Shown in pieces: positions 1 to 11,590 of a stretch of 64,000 nucleotides of DNA. Location of the stretch: NCBI GenBank assembly GCA_021442155.1, contig CM038222.1, positions 20,036,923 to 20,100,922 of the forward strand, read 5' to 3'. A model generated the notes under the pieces. It saw nothing but the letters and a program-made list of their open reading frames with translations. It did not search any database and was not told where the DNA came from. Position 1 is the stretch's first letter. Every line of letters starts with the position of its first letter. Source of the stretch: Cymbidium sinense (lineage: Eukaryota > Streptophyta > Magnoliopsida > Asparagales > Orchidaceae). The translations under genes and the position numbers were made by a program.

Positions 1-1405
1 TTTAGGCAATAGGGTTTATGGTTTTTAGGGTTTACAGATTAGGGTTTAGGGTTTAGGTTTAGCTTAGTGTTTAGGGTTTACTTTGGGTATAGGGTTTAGG
101 CTTTAAGTTTTTTATGGTTTAGGGTTAGTATAAGGTTTAGGGTTTAGGGTTTAGGGTTAGGGTTTGCAGTTAGTTTTAGGGTTTAGGTTTAAGAGTTAAG
201 TTTTGTTTTTATTTTTTTAAAATTAAGTAAATTAGTTGGTTTAGGTTTTTTAGTTTATTTTTCATTTGTTTTAGTTTATTTTAATTTAGGTTTAGGTTTT
301 TTTTAGGAATTTAGGTTTTATTTATTTATTTTTGCATTTATGTTTTAATTTTGTATTTATTTCATTTATTTGAAATTTATTTTATTTTTATTTTTTGTTT
401 TGTTTTTAATTTATTTTGGTATTTTATATTTAGGTTTATTTTATTTTTTAGTTTAGTTATAATTTTTATTTATTTTATTTTAGTTTAGTTTTTATTCTTT
501 ATTTTATTTTCTTTTTTGGTTTAGGTTTAGGTTTAGGTTTTAGTTTAGGTTTTTATTTTATTTTATTTTGTTTAGGTTTAAATTTTTTATTTATTTTTTT
601 TAGGTTTTGTTAAGTTTAGGTTTAGGTTTTTAGGTTTTGAGAGTTTATGGTTTAGGGTTAGGGTGTTTTTTTTCTTAAAAAAAATTAAGTAAAATAGTGG
701 GTTTAGGTTTATTTAGTTTATCTTTTCATTATTTTAGTTTGTTTTCTATTTTATTTTGATTTATGTTTATTTTTATTTTTATTTAGTTTAGTTTATTTAT
801 TTTAGGTTTATTTATTTTAGTTTAGGTTTTTTTATTTTAGTATATTATTTGGTTTATATTTAAGTTTATATTTATTTTTTTAGTTTATTTTTATTTTTAT
901 TTTATTTTTTGGGTTTAGGTTTTATTTTTTAGTTTTAGGATTAATTTTAGATTTTTATTTTATTTTTTTAGGTTTAAGTTTTAGGTTTTTATTTTAAGTG
1001 TATTTTCAGTTTTTTTTTTAGGTTTAGGTTTAGCTTATTTTAGGTTTAGGTTTAGCTTTTATTTATTTTAATTTAGTTTATTTTAGTTTGGGTTTATGTT
1101 TATTTTATTCTTACTTTAGGTTTAGTTTTTTTTTAAGTTTAGGGGTCAGGTTTTATTTTTTATTTAATTTTAGGTTTTATTTTTAGGTTTATTATTTAGG
1201 TTTAGGTTTCTATTTTTTTTATTTTAATTTATTTTAAGTTTATTTTATTTTTATTTTTGGTTTAGTTTTTATTTTATTTAGGTTTTTATTTTTTAGTTTA
1301 GTTTAGGTTTTTATTTATTTTATTTTAGTTTAGGTTTTTTTTCTTTTTAGGTTTATGTTTAGGTTTTAGTTTATGTTTTTATTTTATTTTATTTATTTTA
1401 TTTTA

Positions 1406-1437
<32 letters not shown>

Positions 1438-3325
1438 AGGTTTTATTTAGTTTAGGTTTAAGTTTTTAGCTTTTTAGGGTTTAGGATTTAGGGTTTTAGG
1501 TGTAGGGTTAGTTTAGGATTTATGGTTTATGGTTTTCTTTTCTTTTTTTTTTTTTGGTTTAGCATTTGGGTTTAGGGTTTAGGGTTTAAGGTTTAGGTTT
1601 TAGGGTTTAAGATTTTAGGGTTTAGGGTTTAGGGTTTTTAAGGTTTAGGGTTTAGGGTTTATGTTTAAGGTTTAGGGTACATGTTTTAGTTTAAGGTTTA
1701 GGGTTTTTAGTTTTGGTTTTTTTTTTTATAAAGAGAGAGTGAATTCAGATTCAACATTTCTTCTTTAGTTTATTTAGTTTATTTAATTTATTTTTTATTT
1801 TAGTTTATTTTTTTTAATTTTATTTATGTTTATTTGTTATTCAATTTAGTTAAGTTTATTTATTTTAAGTTTATTTATTTTAGTTTAGGTTTTTTATTTT
1901 AGTTTATTTTGTAGGTTTAGGTTTAGGTTTAGGTTTAAAATTATTTATTGTTGAGTTTTATTTTTTATTTTATTTTAGGTTTAGGTTTAAGTTTTAGGGT
2001 TTCGGTTTAAGGTTTAGGGTTTAGGGTTAGTTTTAGTGTTTAGGGTTTAGGGTTTATGGTTTAGGATTTAGAGTTTAGGGTTTAGGGTTTAGATTTTTTT
2101 TAAAATTAAGTAAACCTATAGGTTTAGGTTTATTTAGTTTATTTTTTATTTATTTTAGTTTATTTTATTTTTTTATTTTTATTTAGTTTATTTATTTTAG
2201 TTTAGGTTTTTTATGTTACTTTATTTTCTTTGTTGGTTTAAGTTTATGTTTATTTTTTAGTTTACTATTATGTTTAATTTATTTTTTAGTTTTATTTTTG
2301 TTTTTGGTTTAGGTTTAGGTTTTTATTTTATTTTTTTAGGTTTATGTTTTTGGTTTTTATTTTAGGTTTATTTTTAGGTTTTATTTTTTTTAGTTTAGGT
2401 TTAGGTTTATTTTTAGTTTATTTTATTTTATTTAGTTTAGGGTTTAGGTATATTTTATTTTAGGTTTACATTTATGATTTATTTATTTAACTTTAGTTTA
2501 TTTTAGTTTAGGTTTAGGTTTATTTTATTTTGTATATTTTATTTTTATTTAAGGTTTAGGTTTTTTATTTAGGTTAGGGTTTAAGTTTTATTTTTTATTT
2601 ATTTTTAGGATTATTTTTTTAGCTTTAGGTTTTTATTTAGTTTTAATTTTATTTTATTTTAGGTTTATTTTATTTTTATTTTATGTTAATTTTTATTTTA
2701 TTCACGTTTTTATATTCTTAGGTTTATTTTATTTTTAGTTTAGTTAGGTTTATTTTAGTTTATTTTATTTTATTTTTTAGGTTTTTGGTTTTAATTTAGG
2801 TTTTATTTTATTTTAATTTTATTTTATTTAGGTTTAGGTTTATTTATTTATTTTATTTTAGGTTTATTTAGTTTAGTTTTAGGTTTTAGGTTTAGGGTTT
2901 TTTAGGGTTTTTTGGGTTTTAGGGTTTAGTTTAGGTTTATGATTTAGTGTTAGGTTTAGGTTTAGTGTTTAGGCTTTATTTAGGGTTTAGAGTTTAGTTT
3001 AGGTTTAAGTTTAGGGTTTAGGTTTAGGCAGAGTTTTAAAGTTTATAGTTTAGAGTTTAAGTTTTAGAGTTTAGGGTTTAGTGTTTAGGTTAGGTTAATT
3101 TTTTGGTTTAGTTTAAGTTTAGGGTTTAGGGTTTAAGGTTAGTTTAGGGTTTAGGGTTTAGGCTTAGGTTAGGGTTTAGGGTTAGTTTAAGTTTTAAGGT
3201 TTAAGGTTTATGATTTAGACTTTAGGGTTTAGGGTTTTTAGGGTTTAGGGTTAGTTTAAGGTTTAGGGTTTAGGGTTTTAGGTTTTAGGGTTTAGGGTTT
3301 AAGGTTTTCCGGGTTTAGGGTTACA
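1..3325 (-). repeat. Degenerate telomere-like satellite, left arm, block 1
   Basis: The + strand reads as TTTAGGG and its variants, so the CCCTAAA strand is the - strand. Clean runs of TTTAGGG (about 120-180, 1,560-1,690, 2,000-2,090 and 2,880-3,325) alternate with degraded stretches made of TTTAGG, TTTATTTTA and TTTAGTTTA that lack the GGG triplet. A marker related to TTTTAAAATTAAGTAAAC followed by TTTAGGTTT occurs near 215, 672 and 2,100, at clean/degraded boundaries. The variant load is far too high for a working telomere cap, so I read this as interstitial or subtelomeric. No coding potential is visible. Confidence 0.9.
1722..1768 (-). pseudogene. Remnant of the GR-RBP fragment (last bases of the 3' UTR)
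   Basis: About 45 bases on the - strand match the end of the 3' UTR found in the full GR-RBP fragments: a segment like AGAAGAAATGTTGAATCTGA followed by a TTCTCTnTT-like end and an A/T tail. Nothing of the coding part remains, and telomere-like repeat lies on both sides. It shows that at least one more GR-RBP copy once existed in the left arm. Short, but the match to the copies at 7,847-8,338 and 43,526-43,988 is close. Confidence 0.6.
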
Positions 3326-5049
3326 GCAGAAGAAAAATAGCCAAATAAACAACAAAAAATCATATAGCGGCAACTTCATAGTCCATTTGATGCGTAGATC
3401 CACGATAGAGTCTTCCAGTAAAATAAATCACATACTTTTAAAGGATGAGTACAATTAATTAAGCATAAAGTAAGAAGCGAGATAAAAAATTAAAATAAAT
3501 AAAGGCTCAACAAATCATCTCTGAGCAACACTATATATAAGCATCCATACTTCAAGAGATGGGTTACAATTACATGTAGCTACCAACCAAAAGAAGAAGG
3601 AGTGGGAAACATCAAGGCATCATTGCCACCATACCTGGTAACATATAATCAAAGGCGGTCCTCCAACAAACTGTAAAATCCTCAAAATAGCAAATATAGC
3701 GACCACCAATCCACCACAACATTCAAGCTTAAAAGGCAATAGTTAAGCAACTCATGGGATAGTAGCAAAATAGAAGGAGCACCATGAGAACCACCAAAGG
3801 GAATAACCAATTCAAGAGGAGCAACCATCATGATATGGGTAATAGCACTAAAGAGATGATAGAGCAAAAGGAAAACCATAAGTGCTAGATCCTCCCAATA
3901 GAAAATCGACAACAGAGGGGTGGGGAGCAAGGCTGCCATCCCAATAAGAAGAGGGTGACTTACTGCAGCCAAGAGAGATGAGACCAAGCAAGAGGAAAAC
4001 AGAAGAAAACCATCACAGAAAGACAACCAGTAGTTTCTTAGAGCATTCACCAAAGGAGAAGAAAAAAATAGCCAAGATAGCCACTCCTCCAACCAGTCCA
4101 GCTAGCCAAAACAAATAGTCCAAACATCCATCCAACTAATCCTCCTAGCCAACCACCTCAACAAGAGAAGATCCAAGTCTTCAAACCCAAAAACATCAGT
4201 ATCAAGACCAACAATAATCATTAAGCCAGAAGCATACAAAATAGCCCGATAATGGTAAGAGAAAAACAATAGTCTCCAAACCCAATCAAGGCAAAAGAAA
4301 AACCAATCCATAATGGTAAAAAAACTAGCCAAATATAGAAAGATATAGATCCCAGTAAGATAGATAACAAGCCAAATAATAAAAAATAATGAAGAGAATC
4401 AAACCCAAAGCCTCAATATTACAGGAGGAGGTCCATCCCATAACCAAAAGAATCCAACTAGAAGCAATCCTAACAACCACCAAACCCCAATAAATAAAAT
4501 AGAGCAAATAATAGCTGGTGAACCACCTCTACCCTGCCAAAAATAAGCCAAGGTTAAACCACCCAAAACAACCATCCAACTTACCCAAACAGTAAAAATT
4601 TCCAGCAAACCTATGTATAACCAACCAAAACATACACCACCACAATAGCGATATAATAGATTTGTAGGGAGGCCAAAGAGGCAAAACTCATACAAAGAAT
4701 TCTTGCGACCAAAACTGAGAAGAAGGAAATAAGAAATAGCCAGAGAAAATTTTGATAAAAGCTAGATAGTTACCAACCACCAAGTGAAAACCAACACTAC
4801 ACTAATAAAACCATCAGGAAAAACCAAGCGGAACAAAACAAAAATTGAAAAACAAAACCTAATGAGGAAAATAAGATGTTGACCACAACCCAAAGAGGGT
4901 TTAACAATGCCAAAACAAAACAAAGATCAAAAAGGATCAAACCAATCAAAGATATTATAATTTGAGATAAGGCAATCCAATATTATCCAGATTAACCAAA
5001 CCTCTTAATAATTTAGGCAAAGTTTGGTTGTCAAATAAAGTGAACTTCA
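3326..5049 (-). mobile_element. LINE 3' noncoding region, left arm
   Basis: This is A/C-rich on the + strand and T/G-rich on the - strand, the LINE sense strand. It is homologous in character and in several motifs to the noncoding tail at 32,400-34,593 and to the LINE tails in the right arm. The clearest shared block is near 3,540-3,590 on the - strand (TTGTAACCC, then GTATGGATGCTTATATATA). Open frames on the - strand (for example 3,682-4,092 and 4,399-4,695) give strings of Leu, Trp, Phe and Gly, because T/G-rich DNA encodes hydrophobic residues. I do not regard them as proteins. Confidence 0.7.
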
Positions 5050-5500
5050 GTTAAGTTGGCACCCAAATTAGCTAAATAATCACAAACATTACCTTCACGA
5101 AGGATGTGGGAAATTTTAAAGAAACTTGAGAAAGCATAACTTTAGTAATAAAATAATTCCCATTTTTTTTATTGGAATTAAGAAATCAAAAGCAAACAGA
5201 GCATCTACTTCAATCGGATGTTGAGGAAACCTCTATTCAAACAAATATCAATTGCTTTATTAACAACCATAAGCTCGACAAGAGAATAGAGCAGGGCTTT
5301 GAGAGGGTAGGCAAAAGTACAAATGATAGTACCTTTAGAATCCCTAAGGATACCACACCATATTTATTGAAAGTAGAACCATCATTAACTTTAATCACAT
5401 TGTCTTTAGGTTTGATCCAATGGATAATTCTAACACCTTTATGAGGGTCAAGATCATGCAGAATGATACCCAATTTTTTAGCCACAAATTTGTAACCTCT
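5050..5500 (-). pseudogene. LINE RNase H domain fragment (broken)
   Basis: The - strand reads IIHWIKPKDNVIKVNDGSTF (about 5,435-5,375), the usual entry of plant LINE-type RNase H: a W-x-K-P-P-like segment, then N-x-D-G-S, which carries the first acidic residue. A GILKV-like segment replaces the usual IIRD. Further on, ILREGNVCDYLANLGAN (about 5,108-5,056) matches the C-terminal REGN..AD.LAN motif of this family, here with Y for the usual aspartate-flanking position. The equivalent region of the LINE at 26,849-34,593 is at 31,900-32,380. Frameshifts separate the two halves. The 82-residue frame at 5,237-5,485 covers only the first half. Confidence 0.82.
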
Positions 5501-6939
5501 AAAATGAATGTTACTAATAAGATTGGCATTAAAAGAGCATGAATTTTTTCTTTAGTTTTTCTAGGATCCTTTTATGGTTCATAGGAATACAATGATATTT
5601 AGCATCATTTCTATCCATCCAGATGAACCAGATAAGGGTAATAGCAATTAAAACCTTTATATGACCTTTCATAGTGTTTTGAAATAGGCTTCAAGAAGTT
5701 GCTATAAAGAAAGAGAGCCATGAAAATAGTTGGTATTAAATAAATCATCATACCAAAACCATAATTTTAAAGTAATAGCACCATTGACAAAGACATGATT
5801 TACATTTTCAATAAGAAAGCAACAATAGCACTTTGAAGGTAAACAAAACCCTTTAGTCCAAAACAAGAGTCCACAAAAATATAGTTATTCAAAATCCTCC
5901 AAGCTAAAAGCTGAATAAGAAATGGGAATGCTATTGTTCCAAAGTTTAATAAAACATTAGAACGTTGTTGTTTATCTCTAATAAAGTTCCAAACCTCTTT
6001 AAGAACAAAATCACCATTTTGAGAAAGTTTATAAAGAATTTGATCTGGTTTGCTAGAACCAATGGGAATATTTTAAAGTTGTCAAAGAGAAATGCGATAT
6101 AGTTCTCAAGTTTGTTTTCATTCCAATTGTTATTAAGCTAAAAAGAATTAACTTTGATAGCAGTAGTTGAGTGGGTACATAATTAGGTGTCAATCAAACC
6201 ATTGCCAATCCAATTTTCTTGCCAAAACAAAAAAGATCCCGACTGGATACTCCATGAAATTAATGATTCAACAACCCATTTAATGGAACAAAGCCTTTTC
6301 CAAACCAGAGAGTCACCAACTTTATAAGCACAATTAAGAGGGTGTTTTCCTTGATAATATTTTTCATTATAAATTAGCCCAAATTCTTTCTAAAGTTCCA
6401 TCAGAGTTTATGAGAGAAAGTAGTGATAGCTTCACGGATAGGTTTACAACCAAGAGCGCTTTCATACTAAGAACCACAACATTTATGCTAAGAAGTCCAA
6501 TGCATTCTTTTGATAGAATTATTAGAGCCCTAAAAAACTTTGTTAAGCAAACGATCAATTCTGATAAGAGTAGCATTAGTGGGAATAATGGTTTGAATCA
6601 AATAAAGATGCATAGAGTTGAGAGTGCTTTTAAGGATGGTGAGCCTACCACCAAAAGATAGTAAATGGAATTCTTAAAAAGATATTTTATTTGAAATTTT
6701 TTGAATTAACTCATCAAATTGATGGGAACATTTCAGGCCATTAAAGAGTGGAGCATCCAAATACTTAAGAGGTAAGGGTTGATGTTTAAAATTTATGATA
6801 TATAGTATTTGATTGATTTTATTATTTGAGATGTTAGAGGACGTAATAAAATAGCTTTTGTTATCATTGATCAAAAAGCCACTTTCTATACCAAATTTAT
6901 TTAAAAAATTCTTAAGATGCTTGATGTGATGAATGGAAG

Positions 6940-7385
6940 CATTGTAGAAAATAATGAAATCATCATCAAAAATTAGATGGGAAATAGGGAGACCACCAAG
7001 AGTTTATAGTACATATTAGGATTATTTAAGAATGAGTTGTTGATGCTCCTAGATAAGTACTCAATAGCAATAATAAATAAATCTAGAGATAAAGGATCCC
7101 CTTGTCTTAAGCCATGAGAAGAGGGAAAGAAGCCCAAAGCTTCCCCATTAAACAAAATTAAACACCAGGCATTATTGATACAATTTTTGACAAGAAATTT
7201 TTTTTTTGAAACTTAAATTAATTCAGAATATGGTAAAGGAAATCCCAAGAGATGTTATCAAAGGCTTTGATAATATCAAGTTTTAAAAAAATTTTGCTCC
7301 CACTATTCTTAGCATCAAGATTGTGAATTAATTCTTGGGCAAGTAAAATATTATCAAAAATAGATCTACCTTTAACAAAACCTAT
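6940..7385 (-). pseudogene. LINE reverse transcriptase fragment (broken)
   Basis: The - strand encodes the middle of a plant LINE reverse transcriptase. It starts with a GRSIFDNILLAQELI-like segment (about 7,383-7,330). KLDIIKAFDNISWDF follows, matching the family motif that holds the first catalytic aspartate (about 7,283-7,240). GFFPSSHGLRQGDPLS comes next (about 7,140-7,085). The catalytic FADD/YADD box appears as FDDD near 6,970-6,955, so the alanine is changed. A stop and frameshift lie between the KAFD and GLRQGDP blocks (near 7,200) and another before FDDD. Finger and palm motifs upstream are missing because the element is 5' truncated. It cannot make an active enzyme. Confidence 0.88.
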
Positions 7386-7846
7386 TTTAGGGTTTAGGGT
7401 TTTAGGGTTTAGGGTTTAGGGTTTAGGGTTTAGTGTTTAGGGTTTAGGGTTATAGGGTTTAGGGTTTAGAGTTATTAGGGGTTTAGGGTTTAGGGTTTAG
7501 GGTTTAGGGATTAGCATTTAGGGTTTAGGGTTTAGTTTTTAGGGTTTGTTTAGGGTTTAGGCTTTAGGATTTTTTAGGGTTTAAGGTTGTAAGGCAAGAG
7601 TTTATGGTTTAGGGTTTAGGATTTGGGGTTTAGGATCATAGGGTTATAGGGTTTAAGGTTTAGGGTTTTAAAGTTTAAGGTTTAGTTTAGTTTAGGGTTT
7701 TTGTTTAGGGTTTAGGGTTTGGTTGAGGTTTAAGTTTAGGTTTTGGGTATAGGGTTTGGGGTTTATGGTGTAAGGTTTCTTGGGTTTAGGGTTTAGGGCT
7801 TAGGTTTTAGGTTTAGGTTATAGTTTAAGGTTTAGGGGTTTTGGTC
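7386..7846 (-). repeat. Telomere-like block between LINE and GR-RBP fragment
   Basis: These are fairly clean TTTAGGG repeats on the + strand with single-base variants (GGGTTATAGGG, TTTAAGG). The block separates the 5'-cut LINE end at about 7,385 from the poly-A end of the GR-RBP fragment at about 7,847. The same order (GR-RBP tail, clean telomeric block, LINE) recurs in the right arm on the opposite strand. Confidence 0.9.
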
Positions 7847-8338
7847 TTTTCTTTAATAGAGAACAAATTCAGATTCAACATTTCTTCATTTTGATTTCAT
7901 CAACAAGTAACACACAAAGTTTTCTAAGACACAAGCAATGACATAGATCGAAAATGAATGCGCATAGAGCAAATCAAAAACCTTAGATAACTAAAATTAT
8001 CTCTACTATAAAGACACAGTTCCATAAGCAGTAGATCGAATCAGACATTCTTCAATTTCTCTAGTTTCCATCAGAACCACCTCGGCCTCTCGAGTAGTAG
8101 GATCCACCATCATATCCCTGATCTCTGCCTTTACCACCACAATGGTTGTATTCTCCATCGCTCCTCCTGCTCCATAACCACCACTGCTCTGACCACCACC
8201 TCCATATCCACCAACACCCCTAAATTGCCCACCACCATTACGATAACTGCCACCTCTGCCTTCATCTCCACCATCAGATGTCGACTGAGCCTAGTTGATG
8301 GTGATGTTCTTGCCGTCAAGGTTCTGCCCATTTCTAAG
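7847..8338 (-). pseudogene. GR-RBP 3' fragment with 3' UTR, copy 1
   Basis: On the - strand the sequence starts at AAATGGGCAGAACCTTGACG and encodes NGQNLDGKNIT, the end of the RNA-recognition motif of plant glycine-rich RNA-binding proteins (GRP7/GRP8 class). A glycine/serine/tyrosine-rich tail follows (GGYGGGG, SSGGYG, GYDGGS) and an ending close to GGSDGN.RN and stop. After the stop come about 200 bases of 3' UTR and a short A-rich tail (AATAGAG... CTTTTCTTTAAT on the + strand). The first half of the RNA-binding domain is absent. A stop replaces the Q of NQAQS, and there are later frame breaks. The leader AAAGTAACTAAATAAATTAA-like sequence lies just upstream (about 8,375-8,405). It is a 5'-truncated retrocopy and not a functional gene. 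Confidence 0.85.
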
Positions 8339-11300
8339 GTTTAGGTTTAGGTTTAAGTCTTTTAGGTTTTAGGGTTTAGGTTTATTTTTTAATTCATTTA
8401 GTTACTTTAGGTTTAGGTATAAGGTTTGGCATTTAGGGTTTAGGGTTTAGGGCAAGGTTATATGTTTAGGGTTTAGGGTTTTAGGGTTAATGCTTTTAGG
8501 GTTTAGGGTTTAGGGTTTATGGTTTAGGGTTAGGGTTTTGGGTTTTGGGTTTTTTAGGGTTTGGGGTTTAGGGTTTAGGGTTTAGGATTTAGGGTTTATG
8601 GGTGTTTTTTTTAAATTAACTAGACAAGTAGGTTTAGGTTTTTTTTATTTTATTTAGTTTATTTTTTAATTATTTTAGTCAATTTTATTTTTTTTTTTTT
8701 ATTTGGGTTTATTTTTTTATTCTTATTTAGTTTTTTTTATTTATTTTATATTTATCTATTTTAGTTTGGGTTATTTATTTTAGTTTATTTTTTTATTTAG
8801 GATTATTTTTTAGTTGAGTTTTATTTTTATGTAATTTTTTAGGTTTAGGTTTTATTTTTTAATTTTAGGTTTAAGTTTAGGTTTTTATTTATTTTTTTAG
8901 GTTTATATTTTAGCTTTTTATTTTACATTTATTTTTAAGTTTTATTTTTTTAGTTTAGGTTTAGATTTATTTTTAATTTAATTTATTTTATTTAGTTTAG
9001 GGTTTAGGATTAGTTTATTTTAGTTTATGTTTAGGTTTTATGCTTTCTAGGTTTAGGGCTGCTGGTTTAGGGTTTAGAGTTTAGAGTTTAGGATTTAGGG
9101 TTTAGGGTTTAGGATTTAAGGTTTGTTTTTTTAAAATTAGGTAAACTTGTAGGTTTAGGTTTATTTAGTTTATTTGGCTTATTTATTATTTATTTTAGTT
9201 TATTTTATTTTTTATTTTTATTTAGGTTTATTTTTTATTTTTATTTATTTTAGGTTTATGTATATTAGTTTAGGTTTATTTATTTTATTTTATTTTTTAG
9301 GCTTAGATTTAGGTTTAGGTTTATTTTTAGTTGAGCTTTATTTTTATTTAATTTTTTAAGTTTAGGTTTTATATTTTATTTTTAGGTTTAAGTTTAGGTT
9401 TTTATTTATTTTTTTAGGTTTAGGTTTATTTTTAATTTCTTATATTTCATTTAGTTTAAGTTTCAATTTTATTTATTTTAGTTTAGTTTATTTTAGTTTA
9501 GGTTTAGGTTTATTTTTTTTGTTTATTATATTTTTATTTTAGGTTTTGCTAATTTAATCTAGTTAAGGGTTTAGGTTTTATTTTTTATATATGTTTAGGT
9601 TCATTTATTAGGTTTTGGTTTTTATTTAGTTTTTAATTTATTTTATTTTAGGTTTACTTTTATTTATTTTATTTTTATTTTATTTTATTTTATGTTTAGT
9701 TTTCATTTCATTGAGGTTTTTTAATCTTTTGGTTTATTTTATTTTTTAGTTAAGTTAAGGTTTTTATTTACTTTATTTTAGTTTATTTTTATTAGTTTAT
9801 TTTATTTTATTTTTAGGTTTAGGTTTAGTTTTTAGTTTAGGTTTCTATTATATTATTTTTATTTTATTTTGTTTAAGTTTAGGTTTTTTTATATATTTTA
9901 TTTTATGGTGTTTAGGTTTTTAGTGTTTAGGGTTTAGCGTTTAGGGTTCTAGGGTTTAGGGTTTTGTGCTTTAGGGTTTAGTGTTTAGGCGTTAGGGTCT
10001 ATAGTTCTTTGGGTTTAGGGTTTTACGGTTTAGGTTTAGCTCAGAGTTTTGGGTTTGATTTAGGGTATAGGGTTTAAGGTTTAAAGTTTAGGCTTTAGGG
10101 TTTAGGGTTTTTATGGTTTTGAGTTAGTTTAGGGTTTAAGGTTTAGGGTTTTAGGGTTTAGTGTTTAGGGTTTAGGGTTAGGGTTTAAGTTTAGGTTTAG
10201 GATTAGGAGTTTAGGGTTTAGGGTTTAGGTTTAGGTTTATTTAGGGTTTATAGTTTTAGGATTTAAGTTTAGGTTTAGGTTGTTTTGGTTTAGGTTTAGG
10301 GTTTAAGGTATAGGTTTAAGTTTAGGAGTTTAGGGTTTAGGTTTATTTAGGGTTTAGTTTAGGATTTAGGGTTTATGTTTTAGGGTTTAGGGTTTAGGGT
10401 TTAGAGTTTAGGTTTAGGGTTTAGGGTTTAGGGTTTAAAGTTCAGGGTTTATGGTTTAGGGTTGTAGGGTTTAGGGTTTAGGGTTTTAGGGTTTAGGGTT
10501 TAGACTTTAGGTTTTTAGCAGTTAGGGTTTAGGGTTTAGGGTTAGGTTTAGGTTTATTTAGTTTATTTGGTTTATTTTTTATTTATTTCAGTTTATTTTA
10601 TTTTTCTATTTTTATATAGGTTTTTTTTTATTTAGTTTAGTTTATTTATTATAATTTTATTTATTTTTGTTTACATTTTTTATTTCAGTTTATTTTAGGT
10701 TTAGGTTTAGGTTTATTTTATTTTAGTTTAGTTTTATTTTTATTTTATTTTTTAGGTTCAGGTTTTCTTTTTTAATTTTAGGTTTAGGTTTAGGTTTTCA
10801 TTTTATTATTTTAGGTTTAGGTTTTAGGTTTATTTTTAGGTTTAATTTTTTAGTTTAGGCTTAGGTTTATTTTTAGTTTATTTTATTTTATTTATTTTAG
10901 GGTTTAGGTTTAGTTTAATTTATTTTAGGTTTAGGTTTTATTTATTTTAGTTTAGTTTATTTTAGTTTAAGTTTAGGTTTAGTTTATTATGTTTATTTTA
11001 GGATTAGTTTTTTTAGTTTATAATTTAGGTTTTATTTTCTATTTATTTTTAGGTTTATTTTTTAAGTTTAGGTTTTTATTTAATTTTTATTTAATTTTAT
11101 TTTAGGTTTATTTTATTTTTATCTTACGTTTAGTTTTTATTTTATTTAGGTTTCTTTTATTATTTAGTTTAGTTTAGGTTTTTATTTATTTTATTTTAGT
11201 TTAGTTTTATTTTTTGTTTTATTTTATTTAGGTTTAGGTTTAGGTTTAGGTTTAGGTTTTAGTTTAGGTTTTTTTTTTTTTTATTTTTTAGGTTTTATTT

Positions 11301-11354
11301 AGGTTTAGGTTTGTAGGTTTTTTTTAGTTTATAGGTTTATAGGTTTTTAGATTT
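8339..11354 (-). repeat. Degenerate telomere-like satellite, left arm, block 3
   Basis: TTTAGGG-type repeat on the + strand. The leader shared by GR-RBP copies lies at about 8,339-8,410. Clean repeats follow to about 8,605. A marker sits near 8,608-8,640 and another near 9,127-9,160, each followed by TTTAGGTTTATTT and a degraded AT-rich stretch. Clean repeats return at 9,900-10,540, then a third degraded stretch runs to 11,354. No gene is seen. The frame at 9,174-9,359 only encodes Phe/Leu/Tyr from TTTATTTTA repeats. Confidence 0.9.
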
Positions 11355-11590
11355 TTAGGATCGATCGTTCTTTAGTTTCTCCCATTCCCATCAGAACCAA
11401 CCCAGCCACTCGAATAGCGGGATCCATAATCATAATTTCCCTACCACCACCATTCTCAGCTCCTTACCTCCATACCACTTCTCACACCCTCCCTCACTAT
11501 CATAATCACAACTTTGTGCCTCCACCACAGATCTTGACTAGCTTTGGTTGTGATGATGTTCTTTCCATCAACTTTCTGCCCATTCTTAGG
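11355..11590 (-). pseudogene. GR-RBP 3' fragment, copy 2 (3' UTR missing)
   Basis: On the - strand it begins at AAGAATGGGCAGAAAGTTGA, the same truncation point as the other copies, and runs through a mutated glycine-rich tail (GGGRE-, GSRYSS-like) to SDGN.RN and a stop near 11,380. Only about 20 bases follow the stop; the rest of the 3' UTR and the poly-A are gone, replaced by AT-rich telomere-like repeat. It is more diverged than copy 1. The conserved leader is present upstream on the same strand (about 11,591-11,660), so it was moved as leader plus fragment and later lost its end. Confidence 0.82.

Larger units (their letters stand above)
3326..7385 (-). mobile_element. Truncated L1-type plant LINE, left arm
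   Basis: Read on the - strand from 7,385 down, this is the second half of a plant L1-type LINE: part of the reverse transcriptase, then a connecting region, an RNase H domain, and T/G-rich 3' noncoding sequence. Both ends are cut. The 5' side starts inside the reverse transcriptase directly against TTTAGGG repeats. The 3' side stops near 3,326 without the AATAAA and poly-A seen in the copy at 26,849-34,593. Near 3,560 it carries the same 3' noncoding motif as all LINE tails here (ATTGTAACCC..., then a TGGATGCT-like segment). Frameshifts and stops break every domain. LINE identity is firm; exact ends are approximate. Confidence 0.88.

Noticed and set aside
1..3325. A functional chromosome end at the window start
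   Set aside because: The repeats are heavily degenerate and interrupted, the window is cut from larger sequence, and the polarity at position 1 (TTTAGGG on +) is wrong for a left-hand terminus.
3682..4695. Cluster of hydrophobic - strand frames (136, 76, 60 and 98 codons)
   Set aside because: They overlap each other and lie in the noncoding tail of the left-arm LINE.
9174..9359. 61-codon Phe/Leu/Tyr frame
   Set aside because: It is a direct translation of TTTATTTTA satellite repeat.
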